Below, one piece after another: positions 50,805 through 58,840 of a stretch of 64,000 nucleotides of DNA. The position numbers and the translations under genes are program-made. The notes beneath the pieces are model-generated. The model was not told the origin of the DNA. It worked only from the letters and a program-made list of their open reading frames with translations, and searched no databases. Source of the DNA: PALG01 sp964495885 (lineage in GTDB: Bacteria; Bacteroidota; Bacteroidia; Flavobacteriales; Flavobacteriaceae); assembly GCA_964495885.1 (NCBI GenBank), contig CAZBWO010000001.1:124001-188000 (forward strand), read 5' to 3'. The stretch's first letter is position 1. Every line of letters begins with the position of its first letter.

Positions 50805-51424
50805 TAACCGTAGCACTTGCCGAAGATCACCAAGCCCTCGTAGATGGGATTGATCTTCTTTTGAAATATGAAGAAGCCATTGAAATTGTAGGTACCGCGA
50901 ATGACGGGGAAGCCCTTTGGGAAATCGTACAACGAAAACAGCCAAAATTGGTCATTACCGATATTAAAATGCCGAAAATGGACGGTATCGTGGTGACCAA
51001 GCTTATCAAAAAACAGTTTCCCCACATTAAAGTCATTGCGTTTTCAATGTTTGACCAACCTGAAGCTATTTCGCAAATGATTGATGCTGGTGCCTCTGGA
51101 TATCTGCTGAAGAATTCCCCTTTGGAGGAAGTCTTGACCGCAATAGAAAACGTGTCTAAAGGCGGGACTTATTTTGATGCTTCTATAGATTTGGATGGAA
51201 TTACCAATAAGGACAATTCCAAAAAAGCACCATTGCTTACCAAAAGTGAACGGGAAATCCTGCAACTAATCGGAGAAGGGAAATCAACGAGTGAAATTGC
51301 GGCACTTCGATTTACAGCAGTTTCCACGGTGGAAAAGCACCGAAAAAATATGATTTTTAAACTAGGGCTTTCCGGTAAAGGAGAATTGCTTCGGTATGCC
51401 CTGGAACGCAAATATGATTTTTAA
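50801..51424 (+). CDS. LuxR/NarL-family response regulator
   Basis: 207 residues. Receiver domain 1-120 with acidic pair AEDHQ near 8, phospho-acceptor Asp54 in VITDIKMPKMDG, Ser near 82 and Lys104 in GYLLKNSPL. C-terminal LuxR helix-turn-helix (LTKSEREILQLIGEGKS near 146, STVEKHRKNMIFKLGL recognition helix near 175). Starts within the kinase stop (ATGA), so it is the partner of that kinase. LuxR-type regulators bind inverted repeats; two copies of ATACCC-N6-GGGTAT flank this operon. Confidence 0.94.
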   Translation: MITVALAEDHQALVDGIDLLLKYEEAIEIVGTANDGEALWEIVQRKQPKLVITDIKMPKMDGIVVTKLIKKQFPHIKVIAFSMFDQPEAISQMIDAGASGYLLKNSPLEEVLTAIENVSKGGTYFDASIDLDGITNKDNSKKAPLLTKSEREILQLIGEGKSTSEIAALRFTAVSTVEKHRKNMIFKLGLSGKGELLRYALERKYDF

Positions 51425-51445
51425 CCATCTTAAATACCTTTCATT

Positions 51446-52096
51446 ATGAAAAAGTTTATCTACCTATTTAGCTTTTTGGCTTCAGGAATGATTTTTGGGC
51501 AAAAGCTACAAAGCATAGACACCTATACTGGCTACGTGCCACAAGTTGTACAACCTATGGAAGCAACCTTGCCTTTCCGCGATTACAAAGGAGATACCAT
51601 TGATTTGGATGCATTGCAAGTAACCGATTTCAACCATATTCAAACTTCTGTGGTTCTATTGGATGACCAAGGGAATATTGGCGGATTTGGAGTTACTGCC
51701 GAAAAAGACAACTACCGACTTTTTTACTTATTCGAAATCTATTTGGAAGTATACGATGCCAATAACCAATACTTTAGGTTGGGAGCTGCTATTGAGATTA
51801 GAGTGGACGTCAAAACCCGAAAGACCAAACTGAACCTTTCAGATCTTCTTGGCGTGGCCATAAATGCTGAAAAGAAAAAACTGAAGGGAAGTATTTCGGT
51901 TTCTGCAAAAGGGTTCAGTTCTGATAATATTTTTGGTCTATTCAATATTAACTCGTCTATAGATCGAGCCTCTGTACAACAAATTTTGAAGAATACCGGA
52001 ATCATGATTTCGAAATTTTCAGACAAAACCATTCAACTGAAGCCTATCATCCTTGGAACAAAGTATAAAAACGGTACCCAAGTAACGATGAAATAA
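51446..52096 (+). CDS. secreted protein of unknown function
   Basis: 216 residues with a signal peptide (KKFIYLFSFLASGMIFGQ). The mature part is beta-rich with a positively charged middle (VDVKTRKTKLNLSDLLG, AEKKKLKGSISVSAKGFSS). I do not recognise a family. It begins 21 bp after the response regulator with no terminator between, and a good terminator follows, so it is probably the last gene of the kinase operon. Confidence 0.72.
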   Translation: MKKFIYLFSFLASGMIFGQKLQSIDTYTGYVPQVVQPMEATLPFRDYKGDTIDLDALQVTDFNHIQTSVVLLDDQGNIGGFGVTAEKDNYRLFYLFEIYLEVYDANNQYFRLGAAIEIRVDVKTRKTKLNLSDLLGVAINAEKKKLKGSISVSAKGFSSDNIFGLFNINSSIDRASVQQILKNTGIMISKFSDKTIQLKPIILGTKYKNGTQVTMK

Positions 52097-52115
52097 TGCG
52101 ATTTAAAGTACCTTA

Positions 52116-52145
52116 AAAAGCCTCCAAATAGGAGGCTTTTATTAA
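52116..52145 (+). terminator. intrinsic terminator after the kinase operon
   Basis: Perfect stem AAAAGCCTCC/GGAGGCTTTT (52116-52125 and 52131-52140) with an AAATA loop, 20 bp after the stop of the preceding gene. Confidence 0.8.
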
Positions 52146-52147
52146 AT

Positions 52148-52165
52148 ATACCCTCTACCGGGTAT
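52148..52165. promoter_or_regulatory. inverted repeat ATACCC-N6-GGGTAT, candidate response-regulator operator
   Basis: Perfect 6-bp arms around TCTACC. It lies directly after the terminator of the kinase operon and 56 bp before the ATG of the lipoprotein gene at 52222. Arms and spacer length equal those at 48206-48223; the spacer sequence differs, as expected for a protein-binding site rather than a duplication. Confidence 0.6.
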
Positions 52166-52221
52166 GGAATCGCGAAAGGTTGGTCACTAGTTTTGATTTC
52201 AAATAATCAACAACTGAAATC

Positions 52222-53238
52222 ATGAAAAAAACAACCTTTCTCCTCTCCTTATTTTTAGGAATTGTATTATTGGCATCCTGTGAGCCCGAAGAAACCTCTG
52301 GATGTACAGACCCACTAAGTTATCTTTATGACGAAAATGCAGATACCGATGACGGTAGCTGTGCGTATTATTATGGCGGAAGGGACATGGGGCAATTGGA
52401 TCTTGGCTCTGAAATAGATAATGATAATGAATATGATGTCTATTTTGATGGGGAATTTATTGGAAGGCTTCGGCATTATTGGCCCAATGGGCTAAGCTGT
52501 GGAGATCCCGATGCGGTTGGAAGAATCCTTCCCTCTGGTTCTCATACCATTAGGGCAGTAGGAAATGGTGCTACTGAAATTAGGGAAGGAACCGTTTTTC
52601 TTGACCCCCAGGATTGTAAAGTAGTCCTGCTGGAAAATCTACCGCTAGTAGATGGTAGTGGCGGTGGCGGTGGCGGAAACAGCACCGGAGATTTGATTTT
52701 TTGGATCAATGCAGATTATGGCTGCGGACCCGTAAGCGTGAATCTCTCTGGGGTAGGTTCTGCAACCATCAATGGCTACTACAGCACTACGCCAGATTGC
52801 GGTGCTTCTGGGGGAGCTAATTTTACAAATCTTAGCCCAGGAACTTATTCCTTTACCGCTTCTTGTCAGGGATTAAATTGGTCTGGTACAACAACCGTTT
52901 CAGCTAATACCTGTTCTACCCAACTGTTACTTCCCAATGGTGGAGGAGGAGGCGGTGGCGGCGGTGGCGGCGGCGGTGGAACTGGCGATGTGAAATTTTG
53001 GATCAACCAGGACTTTAACTGCGGAAATATTACCGTAAATGTTTCGGGCGCTGGATCATCTGTCATCACAGGTTATTTCCCTACGGCACCTAGTTGTGAG
53101 AATACCGCAGCAGGAGGAAACTTCAATAACTTAAGCCCTGGTACATATTCCTATACTGCGAGTTGCAATGGATTGAATTGGCAGGGAAGCTTTACCGTTA
53201 CGTCCAACCAATGTTTGCAATTTCAATTAACCTTATAA
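52222..53238 (+). CDS. lipoprotein with GCTDP motif and duplicated modules on poly-Gly linkers
   Basis: 338 residues. Lipoprotein signal (LLSLFLGIVLLASC), then GCTDPLSYLYDENADTDDGSC, the short Cys/Asp motif frequent in Bacteroidota surface proteins. A beta domain (about 55-145) comes next, then two homologous modules of about 75 residues (VNLSGVGSATINGYY...LSPGTYSFTASCQGLNW and VNVSGAGSSVITGYF...LSPGTYSYTASCNGLNW), each preceded by a poly-Gly linker of six and fourteen glycines. Carried by its own candidate operator upstream. Surface-exposed lipoprotein of unknown role. Confidence 0.8.
   Translation: MKKTTFLLSLFLGIVLLASCEPEETSGCTDPLSYLYDENADTDDGSCAYYYGGRDMGQLDLGSEIDNDNEYDVYFDGEFIGRLRHYWPNGLSCGDPDAVGRILPSGSHTIRAVGNGATEIREGTVFLDPQDCKVVLLENLPLVDGSGGGGGGNSTGDLIFWINADYGCGPVSVNLSGVGSATINGYYSTTPDCGASGGANFTNLSPGTYSFTASCQGLNWSGTTTVSANTCSTQLLLPNGGGGGGGGGGGGGGTGDVKFWINQDFNCGNITVNVSGAGSSVITGYFPTAPSCENTAAGGNFNNLSPGTYSYTASCNGLNWQGSFTVTSNQCLQFQLTL
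52939..52980 (+). repeat. GGN trinucleotide repeat encoding 14 glycines
   Basis: Fourteen consecutive GGN codons (mix of GGT, GGA, GGC) inside the lipoprotein gene, forming the linker before the second module. Length is likely to vary between strains by slippage, in steps that keep the frame. Confidence 0.85.
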
Positions 53239-53248
53239 TATTACCACT

Positions 53249-54196
53249 ATGATTTTATTAAAAAAATATGCCTTCTTTACCGCAGTTTGCTTGCTCTTCA
53301 CATTGCTATCCTGTAATAAGGATGATGGCGGCGAAGATGGGGAAAACAATGATCCCTCGGAAGTTACTGCAGCCGAAATACTCAACGCTAATTTTACCGT
53401 AAATAGACCCGGTACTTTTGAGATTAACCCAGATGATGTGGAAATTGATAATTCCATTATTGTAACAGCAGGTGGTAATGGCACTGCTCCAATTAGGCCG
53501 GGAGATGCAATGGACAACCAAATTTTCTTTCAAAACAATGGTGGTAGTACCATCAATGCAGTGGGAATGCGATTTGGAAACTCAGGACCTATCACCTTTG
53601 TTCCTGTAACACAGGAAGAATTAGATAACGGACTAGCTATTTTGCCATTTTTAATTGATTTAAGTGTATGCGAAGATATTGCCCAGATATGTCATGATAT
53701 TAAGTGTTATGAATTTGCGTACACCGATGCTGGACAAATATCCCAAGCAGATCTTCAAGATATTGCGCTAATTTGCGGAGCATGTGAGGAACCCTCATGT
53801 TTGGACCTATTGGAGCCATCAGCATGCAGCGGTGTTACTGGTGAAGATGGAAGCCCTAGATTTAATCTAACCTGGTCTGGCGCTTCAGATTTAGACTTGT
53901 ATGTTACAGATCCTAACGGTGAAACCATTTCTTATCAGAACCCAAGTGCTGCTTCAGGTGGGATGTTGGATGTAGATTGTACTGGAAATTGTACAGGTGG
54001 GAATTCAGAAAATATTACCTGGCCCCAAGGAGGTCCTTCAGGAACTTATACATTTTACGTGAATTACTTTAGCGGATCAGGAACAGTGAATTTCAATATT
54101 CTGGTTCGCGATAATCTACAGGATATTCGTACAGAATCTGGAAGCGTAACTGAGGCTGGAACAAATTCTGCTTCTTTTACTTATGTAAAGAGTTAG
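53249..54196 (+). CDS. lipoprotein with YfaP/DUF2135-like C-terminal domain
   Basis: 315 residues with lipoprotein signal (AVCLLFTLLSC). A glutamate/asparagine-rich linker is followed by a domain of unknown type with many cysteines (CEDIAQICHDIKCYEF, CGACEEPSCLDLLEPSAC). The last 100 residues (FNLTWSGASDLDLYVTDPNGETISYQN, GTYTFYVNYFSGSGTVNFN) match the DUF2135/YfaP beta-sandwich. Starts 10 bp after the preceding gene without a terminator, so both are under the same operator. Function unknown. Confidence 0.8.
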   Translation: MILLKKYAFFTAVCLLFTLLSCNKDDGGEDGENNDPSEVTAAEILNANFTVNRPGTFEINPDDVEIDNSIIVTAGGNGTAPIRPGDAMDNQIFFQNNGGSTINAVGMRFGNSGPITFVPVTQEELDNGLAILPFLIDLSVCEDIAQICHDIKCYEFAYTDAGQISQADLQDIALICGACEEPSCLDLLEPSACSGVTGEDGSPRFNLTWSGASDLDLYVTDPNGETISYQNPSAASGGMLDVDCTGNCTGGNSENITWPQGGPSGTYTFYVNYFSGSGTVNFNILVRDNLQDIRTESGSVTEAGTNSASFTYVKS

Positions 54197-54201
54197 CCAA
54201 G

Positions 54202-54245
54202 ACTTTAAGGGCGGAAACTGCTAAAACATAGTTTCCGCCCTAAAG
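54202..54245. terminator. near-perfect 17-bp stem-loop after the lipoprotein pair
   Basis: ACTTTAAGGGCGGAAACT (54202-54219) pairs with AGTTTCCGCCCTAAAGT (54229-54245), one unpaired A, 9-base loop. No T-run follows directly on either strand, so it may be a non-canonical terminator or a 3'-protecting hairpin. Confidence 0.55.
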
Positions 54246-54320
54246 TTCAAATACCTAGTTTTCGGTATTTCAACACTTTTTGAAAAAACTTAATTTGAAA
54301 AAAATATTCAAAAAAGTATT

Positions 54321-54336
54321 CAAACACAAGTGTTTG
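54321..54336. promoter_or_regulatory. perfect palindrome CAAACAC-AA-GTGTTTG upstream of the PEGA gene
   Basis: Seven-bp arms with a 2-base centre, about 135 bp before the ATG at 54472, in an AT-rich spacer with repeated TATTCAAA elements. Too short a loop for a stable RNA hairpin, so a protein-binding site is more likely. Confidence 0.35.
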
Positions 54337-54430
54337 GCTATCAACATATAAATTTTAAAAATAGATCACGTTATTCGATTTAGAAAAGAGAGGAATACCT
54401 TAAAAATTTTAAGTTCAGTAGTAGATATCC

Positions 54431-54438
54431 TATCTTTA
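54431..54438 (+). promoter_or_regulatory. -7-like element before the PEGA gene
   Basis: TATCTTTA, one base off TAnnTTTG, lies 33 bases before the ATG at 54472. No clear -33 box. Confidence 0.35.
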
Positions 54439-54471
54439 TCATCAACAAACAGAACCATTTAATCCATCATT

Positions 54472-55170
54472 ATGAAAAAAAGACTATTATTTTTATCCCT
54501 AATTGTATTATTATCCCCCGTTGCCATGCTTGCGAATTCTGAAAGCATGCCAGAAGCATTAGTGGGGAAAAAGAAAGTTGAACTTGGAACTTCGGAAGGA
54601 GATGCCGAAATTTATGTAAACGGAAAGCTTATTGGAAAAGGATCTGCGGTAATTACTGTACCCTCTGATGATTGTGTAACCGTCATTGCCAAGAAGATTG
54701 GTTTTCTTACCGAAAAAATTGAGTTCTGCAACAAGAAGAAAATGACCAAGCCACCGAAAACGCATTATATTGAAATGAAGCGTGACGATGCCTATGATGC
54801 TTCGGTACAGACAGATATTGCAAACGTAGACATTGAATTACAGGTTGGAAGCATGGATAAGGATCAAGCTTGGAAGTTGATCAACCAAATTGTATTAACC
54901 TATATCGATGTGATTGAAATGACCGATAAGGAAACTGGATATCTACGAACTGCGTGGTCACTTAAAACCTTTAAGCAAAATACGGTTCGTACTAGAATTA
55001 TCGTTAAGGAATCTTCTGTAGACCCATTGGTTTTCAAAGTGAAATTGGTAAGTGAGTCTGCTGGAATCCCTATGGTAAGTGTAAAAAGTGATGAGCTTTT
55101 TAAGGAGTGGGATCGTGTTCTACGGTCTTATTCCAACATGATTCCTGAATTTCAGGCACGTGTAAAATAA
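54472..55170 (+). CDS. secreted protein with PEGA-like domain
   Basis: 232 residues with a signal peptide (KKRLLFLSLIVLLSPVAMLA). Residues about 35-100 fit a PEGA-like fold (GDAEIYVNGKLIGKGSAVITVPSDDCVTVIAKKIGFLTE, in parts), after which an alpha/beta domain begins at about 105 (VDIELQVGSMDKDQAWKLI ... WDRVLRSYSNMIPEFQARVK). No catalytic motif seen. Its own promoter is likely; a strong terminator follows. Whether it belongs functionally to the preceding lipoproteins is not clear. Confidence 0.7.
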   Translation: MKKRLLFLSLIVLLSPVAMLANSESMPEALVGKKKVELGTSEGDAEIYVNGKLIGKGSAVITVPSDDCVTVIAKKIGFLTEKIEFCNKKKMTKPPKTHYIEMKRDDAYDASVQTDIANVDIELQVGSMDKDQAWKLINQIVLTYIDVIEMTDKETGYLRTAWSLKTFKQNTVRTRIIVKESSVDPLVFKVKLVSESAGIPMVSVKSDELFKEWDRVLRSYSNMIPEFQARVK

Positions 55171-55189
55171 ATAACCAAATTAATTTCAA

Positions 55190-55223
55190 TTAAAAAAGGG
55201 GGCGAAATCGCCCCCTTTTTTAA
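55190..55223. terminator. bidirectional intrinsic terminator
   Basis: Perfect stem TTAAAAAAGGGGGCGA/TCGCCCCCTTTTTTAA with a 2-base AA centre (55190-55223). It separates the convergent PEGA and dipeptidyl-peptidase genes and can stop transcription both ways. Confidence 0.88.
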
Positions 55224-55242
55224 TATGGTAAACCTAAATGGT

Positions 55243-57270
55243 TTATAGGTTAGAATAGTTTTTGCTGTAGTTTAGCATCTGCTCTTCAAAGCTAGCAGGC
55301 TGCTCAATTGTGAATCCTGTGATCTCTCCATTTTCATCTTCCGTAGGCACAATTACAGGGTTTACAAATCCGCTATAGGGCGCACTCTCAAACTTACTGT
55401 TTCTATCCAGTATTTCTTTGTGGACAACTGGGTCTACTTTTACACCATAATCTTCCACCAAATTTTTAGCAGCTTCGTAGTCACCTTCACTGGTAATACG
55501 TTGGGTTTCCTTCAGCAATTGTCCAAAAAGTTCACGTAGTTTTTGATAGTCGTTTATATTATAGAAGGTTTTTCCATCACGGTTAATCTTGTCAATCACG
55601 TTTTCTTCCTGTCCCTTTTCAAACACCCATGCACTTACCCACTGACGGTTTCTCATGTGTGCTTCCTCCACATCATTTCCTAATTCCAAACGGATTAGCT
55701 GCGTAAGCAAACCATTTCTAATGTATCCATCATAAGCTGCCTTTCCGGTTTCTTCCCAGTTATCTGTTAAGCCTAACTCTTGTAATTTAGGATCCATCAA
55801 ATAATACAACCCGAACAAATCTGCCCGTCCTTCTTCAATGGTAGACTTATAACTCTTCAATGTTTCCTTGGGTGTTCCAACGCCAGGATTAATTTGTCCC
55901 GAAGCGTGACCAACTACCTCATGAAGGGCAGTGTGAAGTTTATCTGCTAACTTTCCGTATTTTTCTTCCAAACGAATTTCCTCTTCATCATTGGCAAATT
56001 CCTTCAAACGTCCACTTCCACCTGCACTTCCATAAGCGTTGATGATATTCCCAAGGGAAACAGACTTACTTCCATGCTTTTGACGAATCCAATTGTTGTT
56101 AGGTAAGTTTACCCCAATTGGTGTGCTTGGAGAGGCATCCCCAGCTTCTCCCGCAACGATTACGGTTTTGTATGAGACTCCTGTCACCTTTTCTTTTTTA
56201 TGTTCTGGCATCAAAGGAGAATTATCCTCAAACCACTGCGCTTCCTTAGAAAGTACAGCCATCTTTTTAGACATATCAAAATCCTTGATTTCCACAATGG
56301 TTTCAAAACTTCCCTTGTATCCCTTAGGGTCGTTGTATACTTCAATAAAACCATTGATCCAGTCTATGTTTCCTTCCGTAGAATTAACCCAAGCCACTGC
56401 ATAGTCATCCCAAGTGTGTAAATCACCTGTTTTGTAGTATTCAATCAATAAGCCCAACGCTTTTGCTTGGTTTTCATTTTCGGCCACTCCTTTGGCCTTT
56501 TCCAACCAAAAGATCATTTTATCGATGGCAGCTCCGTACATTCCGCCACTTTTGTAGACATTCTCTTTTAGTTGTCCGTTTTCTTTCACCAATTGCGTAT
56601 TCAAACCAATTTCAATAGGTTCGTTTGGATCTACTTCCATGGCGCCATAGTAGGATTCAACATCTGCGGTTGTCACATCTGGTCCATAAAAGTTAATGGC
56701 ACTTTCCAAAACAATATCCGCATCCTTGCTAAGGTTTACTTTTTTGGTATCCTTCTCATTGAAAATTACATCAAGGGCTTCCCCTTCCAAGGTAGTATTG
56801 GTTTCGGAAAGTAAACTTTGCAGGTATTCTTTAGTGAAATCTGGTTTGATTTTATCTGTACTGTAATGGTGGTGAATTCCGTTGGAAAACCAAACCCTTT
56901 TTAAGTAAATTTCAAAGTTTTTCCAGTCTTCGGTAGTCTTGTCCCCTTCATAAATAGTGTAAACATTTTCCAGTGCATCACGAACGGCAAGGTTATGACG
57001 GTAGTTTTGATTCCACATAATGTCCCTACCTTCAAGACCTGCTTGTGTTAGATAGTAAACTAACTTTTGTTCTTTAAGCGTAAGATTTTCAAAACCAGGA
57101 ATCTGGTAGCGAAGTACCCGTAGGTCTGCAAATTGGTCTACCACATAATCAAAATCACTAGCGGCAACTTCTGTGGTTTCTTCCACAACGGGATCTGGAC
57201 CTTGCTTTTCCTTACAAGAAAAAAGCATTAATCCTCCCAGGGCCAAGGCCCAAAAATAGGTGTATTTCAT
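55243..57270 (-). CDS. dipeptidyl-peptidase III (family M49), lipoprotein
   Basis: 675 residues. Zinc motif HEVVGH (the HExxxH of M49, about residue 448) in LHTALHEVVGHASGQINPG, followed by the third-ligand motif EEGRADLFGLYYL about 35 residues later. Cleaves N-terminal dipeptides from oligopeptides. The N-terminus is a lipoprotein signal (TYFWALALGGLMLFSC), so unlike most DPP III it should be anchored in the envelope and process peptides there. A TACATTTG -7 box (57296-57303, minus strand) precedes the ATG at 57270. Confidence 0.92.
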   Translation of the reverse strand: MKYTYFWALALGGLMLFSCKEKQGPDPVVEETTEVAASDFDYVVDQFADLRVLRYQIPGFENLTLKEQKLVYYLTQAGLEGRDIMWNQNYRHNLAVRDALENVYTIYEGDKTTEDWKNFEIYLKRVWFSNGIHHHYSTDKIKPDFTKEYLQSLLSETNTTLEGEALDVIFNEKDTKKVNLSKDADIVLESAINFYGPDVTTADVESYYGAMEVDPNEPIEIGLNTQLVKENGQLKENVYKSGGMYGAAIDKMIFWLEKAKGVAENENQAKALGLLIEYYKTGDLHTWDDYAVAWVNSTEGNIDWINGFIEVYNDPKGYKGSFETIVEIKDFDMSKKMAVLSKEAQWFEDNSPLMPEHKKEKVTGVSYKTVIVAGEAGDASPSTPIGVNLPNNNWIRQKHGSKSVSLGNIINAYGSAGGSGRLKEFANDEEEIRLEEKYGKLADKLHTALHEVVGHASGQINPGVGTPKETLKSYKSTIEEGRADLFGLYYLMDPKLQELGLTDNWEETGKAAYDGYIRNGLLTQLIRLELGNDVEEAHMRNRQWVSAWVFEKGQEENVIDKINRDGKTFYNINDYQKLRELFGQLLKETQRITSEGDYEAAKNLVEDYGVKVDPVVHKEILDRNSKFESAPYSGFVNPVIVPTEDENGEITGFTIEQPASFEEQMLNYSKNYSNL

Positions 57271-57295
57271 AGTATTGTAATAGTTTGATTTTGTA

Positions 57296-57303
57296 CAAAT
57301 GTA
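57296..57303 (-). promoter_or_regulatory. TAnnTTTG -7 element of the dipeptidyl-peptidase gene
   Basis: Minus-strand TACATTTG ends 25 bases before the ATG at 57270. No -33 TTTG at the usual spacing. Confidence 0.45.
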
Positions 57304-57388
57304 ACAAATAATATGCAGCAGTTCACAGGTGGTTTAAAAACCTGAAACAAAATTGCCTATCTTAGCATACCAACCAATTTTATGCAAG

Positions 57389-58465
57389 ATGAAAATTCTA
57401 AAATACCTTCTGTTTTTATTACTCATTGTTATCATAGGTGGTGCTGTATATTTTGGCACCAAGGATGGATCTTTTGATATTTCCAGCAAGCGTACAATAG
57501 AAGCTCCCAAAAGTCTAGTCCTTGAACAAATAAACGATTTCAAAAACTGGGAGGCTTGGGGTCCTTGGAAGGAACAGGACACCGCCATGCAAATAAATTA
57601 TGGCGAAAAAACAGTTGGAGAAGGAGCCTCCTATTCTTGGAAAAGTGAAACTGAGGGAGACGGCGCAATGGAAACCGTGAAAGTGATACGGATGGATACT
57701 GTCTTACAAAACATCACCTTCAACACCCCTATTGGAGATAGTAGTAGTGATGTGTATTGGTATTTAGAATCTACAGATCAAGGTGCTACCGAGGTCACTT
57801 GGGGAATGAAAGGGGAACAGTCTTTTCTAGAAAAGGTATTCATGTCTTTTCAAGAGGACGATTTTGATACCATGTTGAGAAGTATGTTTGACAAAGGTTT
57901 GGAAAACATAGATGAACAAGTAAAGGACGCTATGAGCCAATATGACATTACGGTTGAAGGAATAAAGGAATATGGAGGAGGATATTACATGTTTACTACG
58001 GCTGCTAGTAAAATAAGTGAATTAGGCGCAAAAATGGGCCCAATGCTTGGTAAAGTCAGCATCTTTATGCAACAGAATAATATTCCAGCTAGTGGCATGC
58101 CTTTTACCCTATACAATGAGTGGGATGATACCAATGGAACCACTATCTTTTCTACGGCCATTCCCGTAAAGGAAAAAATCATCGTTACCCAAGGTGATGT
58201 GCTTTGTGGCTATATGGAACCGCTTTCTGCCGTGAAAACTATTTTAAAAGGAAACTATGATAACTTAGGGGAAGCCCATCAAAAAGCCATGGAATACATT
58301 CAAGGAAACAACCTATTGATAGATCCTTCAAACCCACCGTTTGAAGTATATGCGAACGATCCTGGGGAAGTACCAAATCCTGCTGAATGGATTACTGAAA
58401 TATACTATCCTGTTTTCAAAGACCTCACCAGTAACCATCCTATTATAAGTGGAAATAACCAATAA
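57389..58465 (+). CDS. SRPBCC-family protein with GyrI-like C-terminal domain
   Basis: 358 residues from the ATG at 57389 (in-frame extension upstream lacks a proper start). One N-terminal membrane helix (KYLLFLLLIVIIGGAVYF), a polyketide-cyclase/SRPBCC domain (about 30-175: IDSKRTIEAP-type strand, NFKNWEAWGPWKEQD, VTWGMKGEQSF), then a GyrI-like/effector-binding domain (about 200-345: YMFTTAASKISEL, PFTLYNEWDD, EAHQKAMEYI). A small-molecule-binding role is inferred from the folds. Starts divergently to the DPP III gene; crcB follows after 3 bp. Confidence 0.85.
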   Translation: MKILKYLLFLLLIVIIGGAVYFGTKDGSFDISSKRTIEAPKSLVLEQINDFKNWEAWGPWKEQDTAMQINYGEKTVGEGASYSWKSETEGDGAMETVKVIRMDTVLQNITFNTPIGDSSSDVYWYLESTDQGATEVTWGMKGEQSFLEKVFMSFQEDDFDTMLRSMFDKGLENIDEQVKDAMSQYDITVEGIKEYGGGYYMFTTAASKISELGAKMGPMLGKVSIFMQQNNIPASGMPFTLYNEWDDTNGTTIFSTAIPVKEKIIVTQGDVLCGYMEPLSAVKTILKGNYDNLGEAHQKAMEYIQGNNLLIDPSNPPFEVYANDPGEVPNPAEWITEIYYPVFKDLTSNHPIISGNNQ

Positions 58466-58468
58466 CTT

Positions 58469-58840
58469 ATGAAGCAATTCTTATTGGTTTTTTTAGGCGG
58501 TGGAGCGGGAAGTGTCCTTCGGTTTATGGTGGGTAAACTATGGAATAATTCCCAAACTGGTATTCCTTTAGGCACCTTCGCTGCAAACATTTTAGGGAGT
58601 CTTTTAATAGGCCTCATTTTAGGATGGGCCGCAAAAAACCAATCAATTTCAGAAAACACATTACTCTTGGTGGCTACTGGATTTTGTGGCGGTTTCACTA
58701 CCTTCTCTACCTTTGCCTATGAAAATCATGTTTTTTTAAGGGATGGAAATTTCGGACTTTTTGCGCTTTACACCATCATTAGTTTTGTGGTAGGCTTTTT
58801 GGCAGTTTTCCTAGGGATTTGGATTGTAAAATGGATTTAA
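58469..58840 (+). CDS. crcB: fluoride ion channel/exporter
   Basis: 123 residues with four membrane helices. GGGAGSVLRFMVGK near 9, GTFAANILGSLLIGL near 34 (polar-track Asn), GFCGGFTTFSTFAYEN near 71 (Phe-box residues) are the CrcB/Fluc signature. Exports F- and protects against fluoride. Only 3 bp separate it from the preceding gene, so no fluoride riboswitch lies directly before it. Stop overlaps the convergent DUF1684 gene by 4 bp. Confidence 0.95.
   Translation: MKQFLLVFLGGGAGSVLRFMVGKLWNNSQTGIPLGTFAANILGSLLIGLILGWAAKNQSISENTLLLVATGFCGGFTTFSTFAYENHVFLRDGNFGLFALYTIISFVVGFLAVFLGIWIVKWI

Noticed and set aside
58400..58469. Fluoride riboswitch before crcB
   Set aside because: crcB starts 3 bp after the previous gene; no conserved pseudoknot-like sequence was recognised in the coding end before it or in the spacer before 57389.
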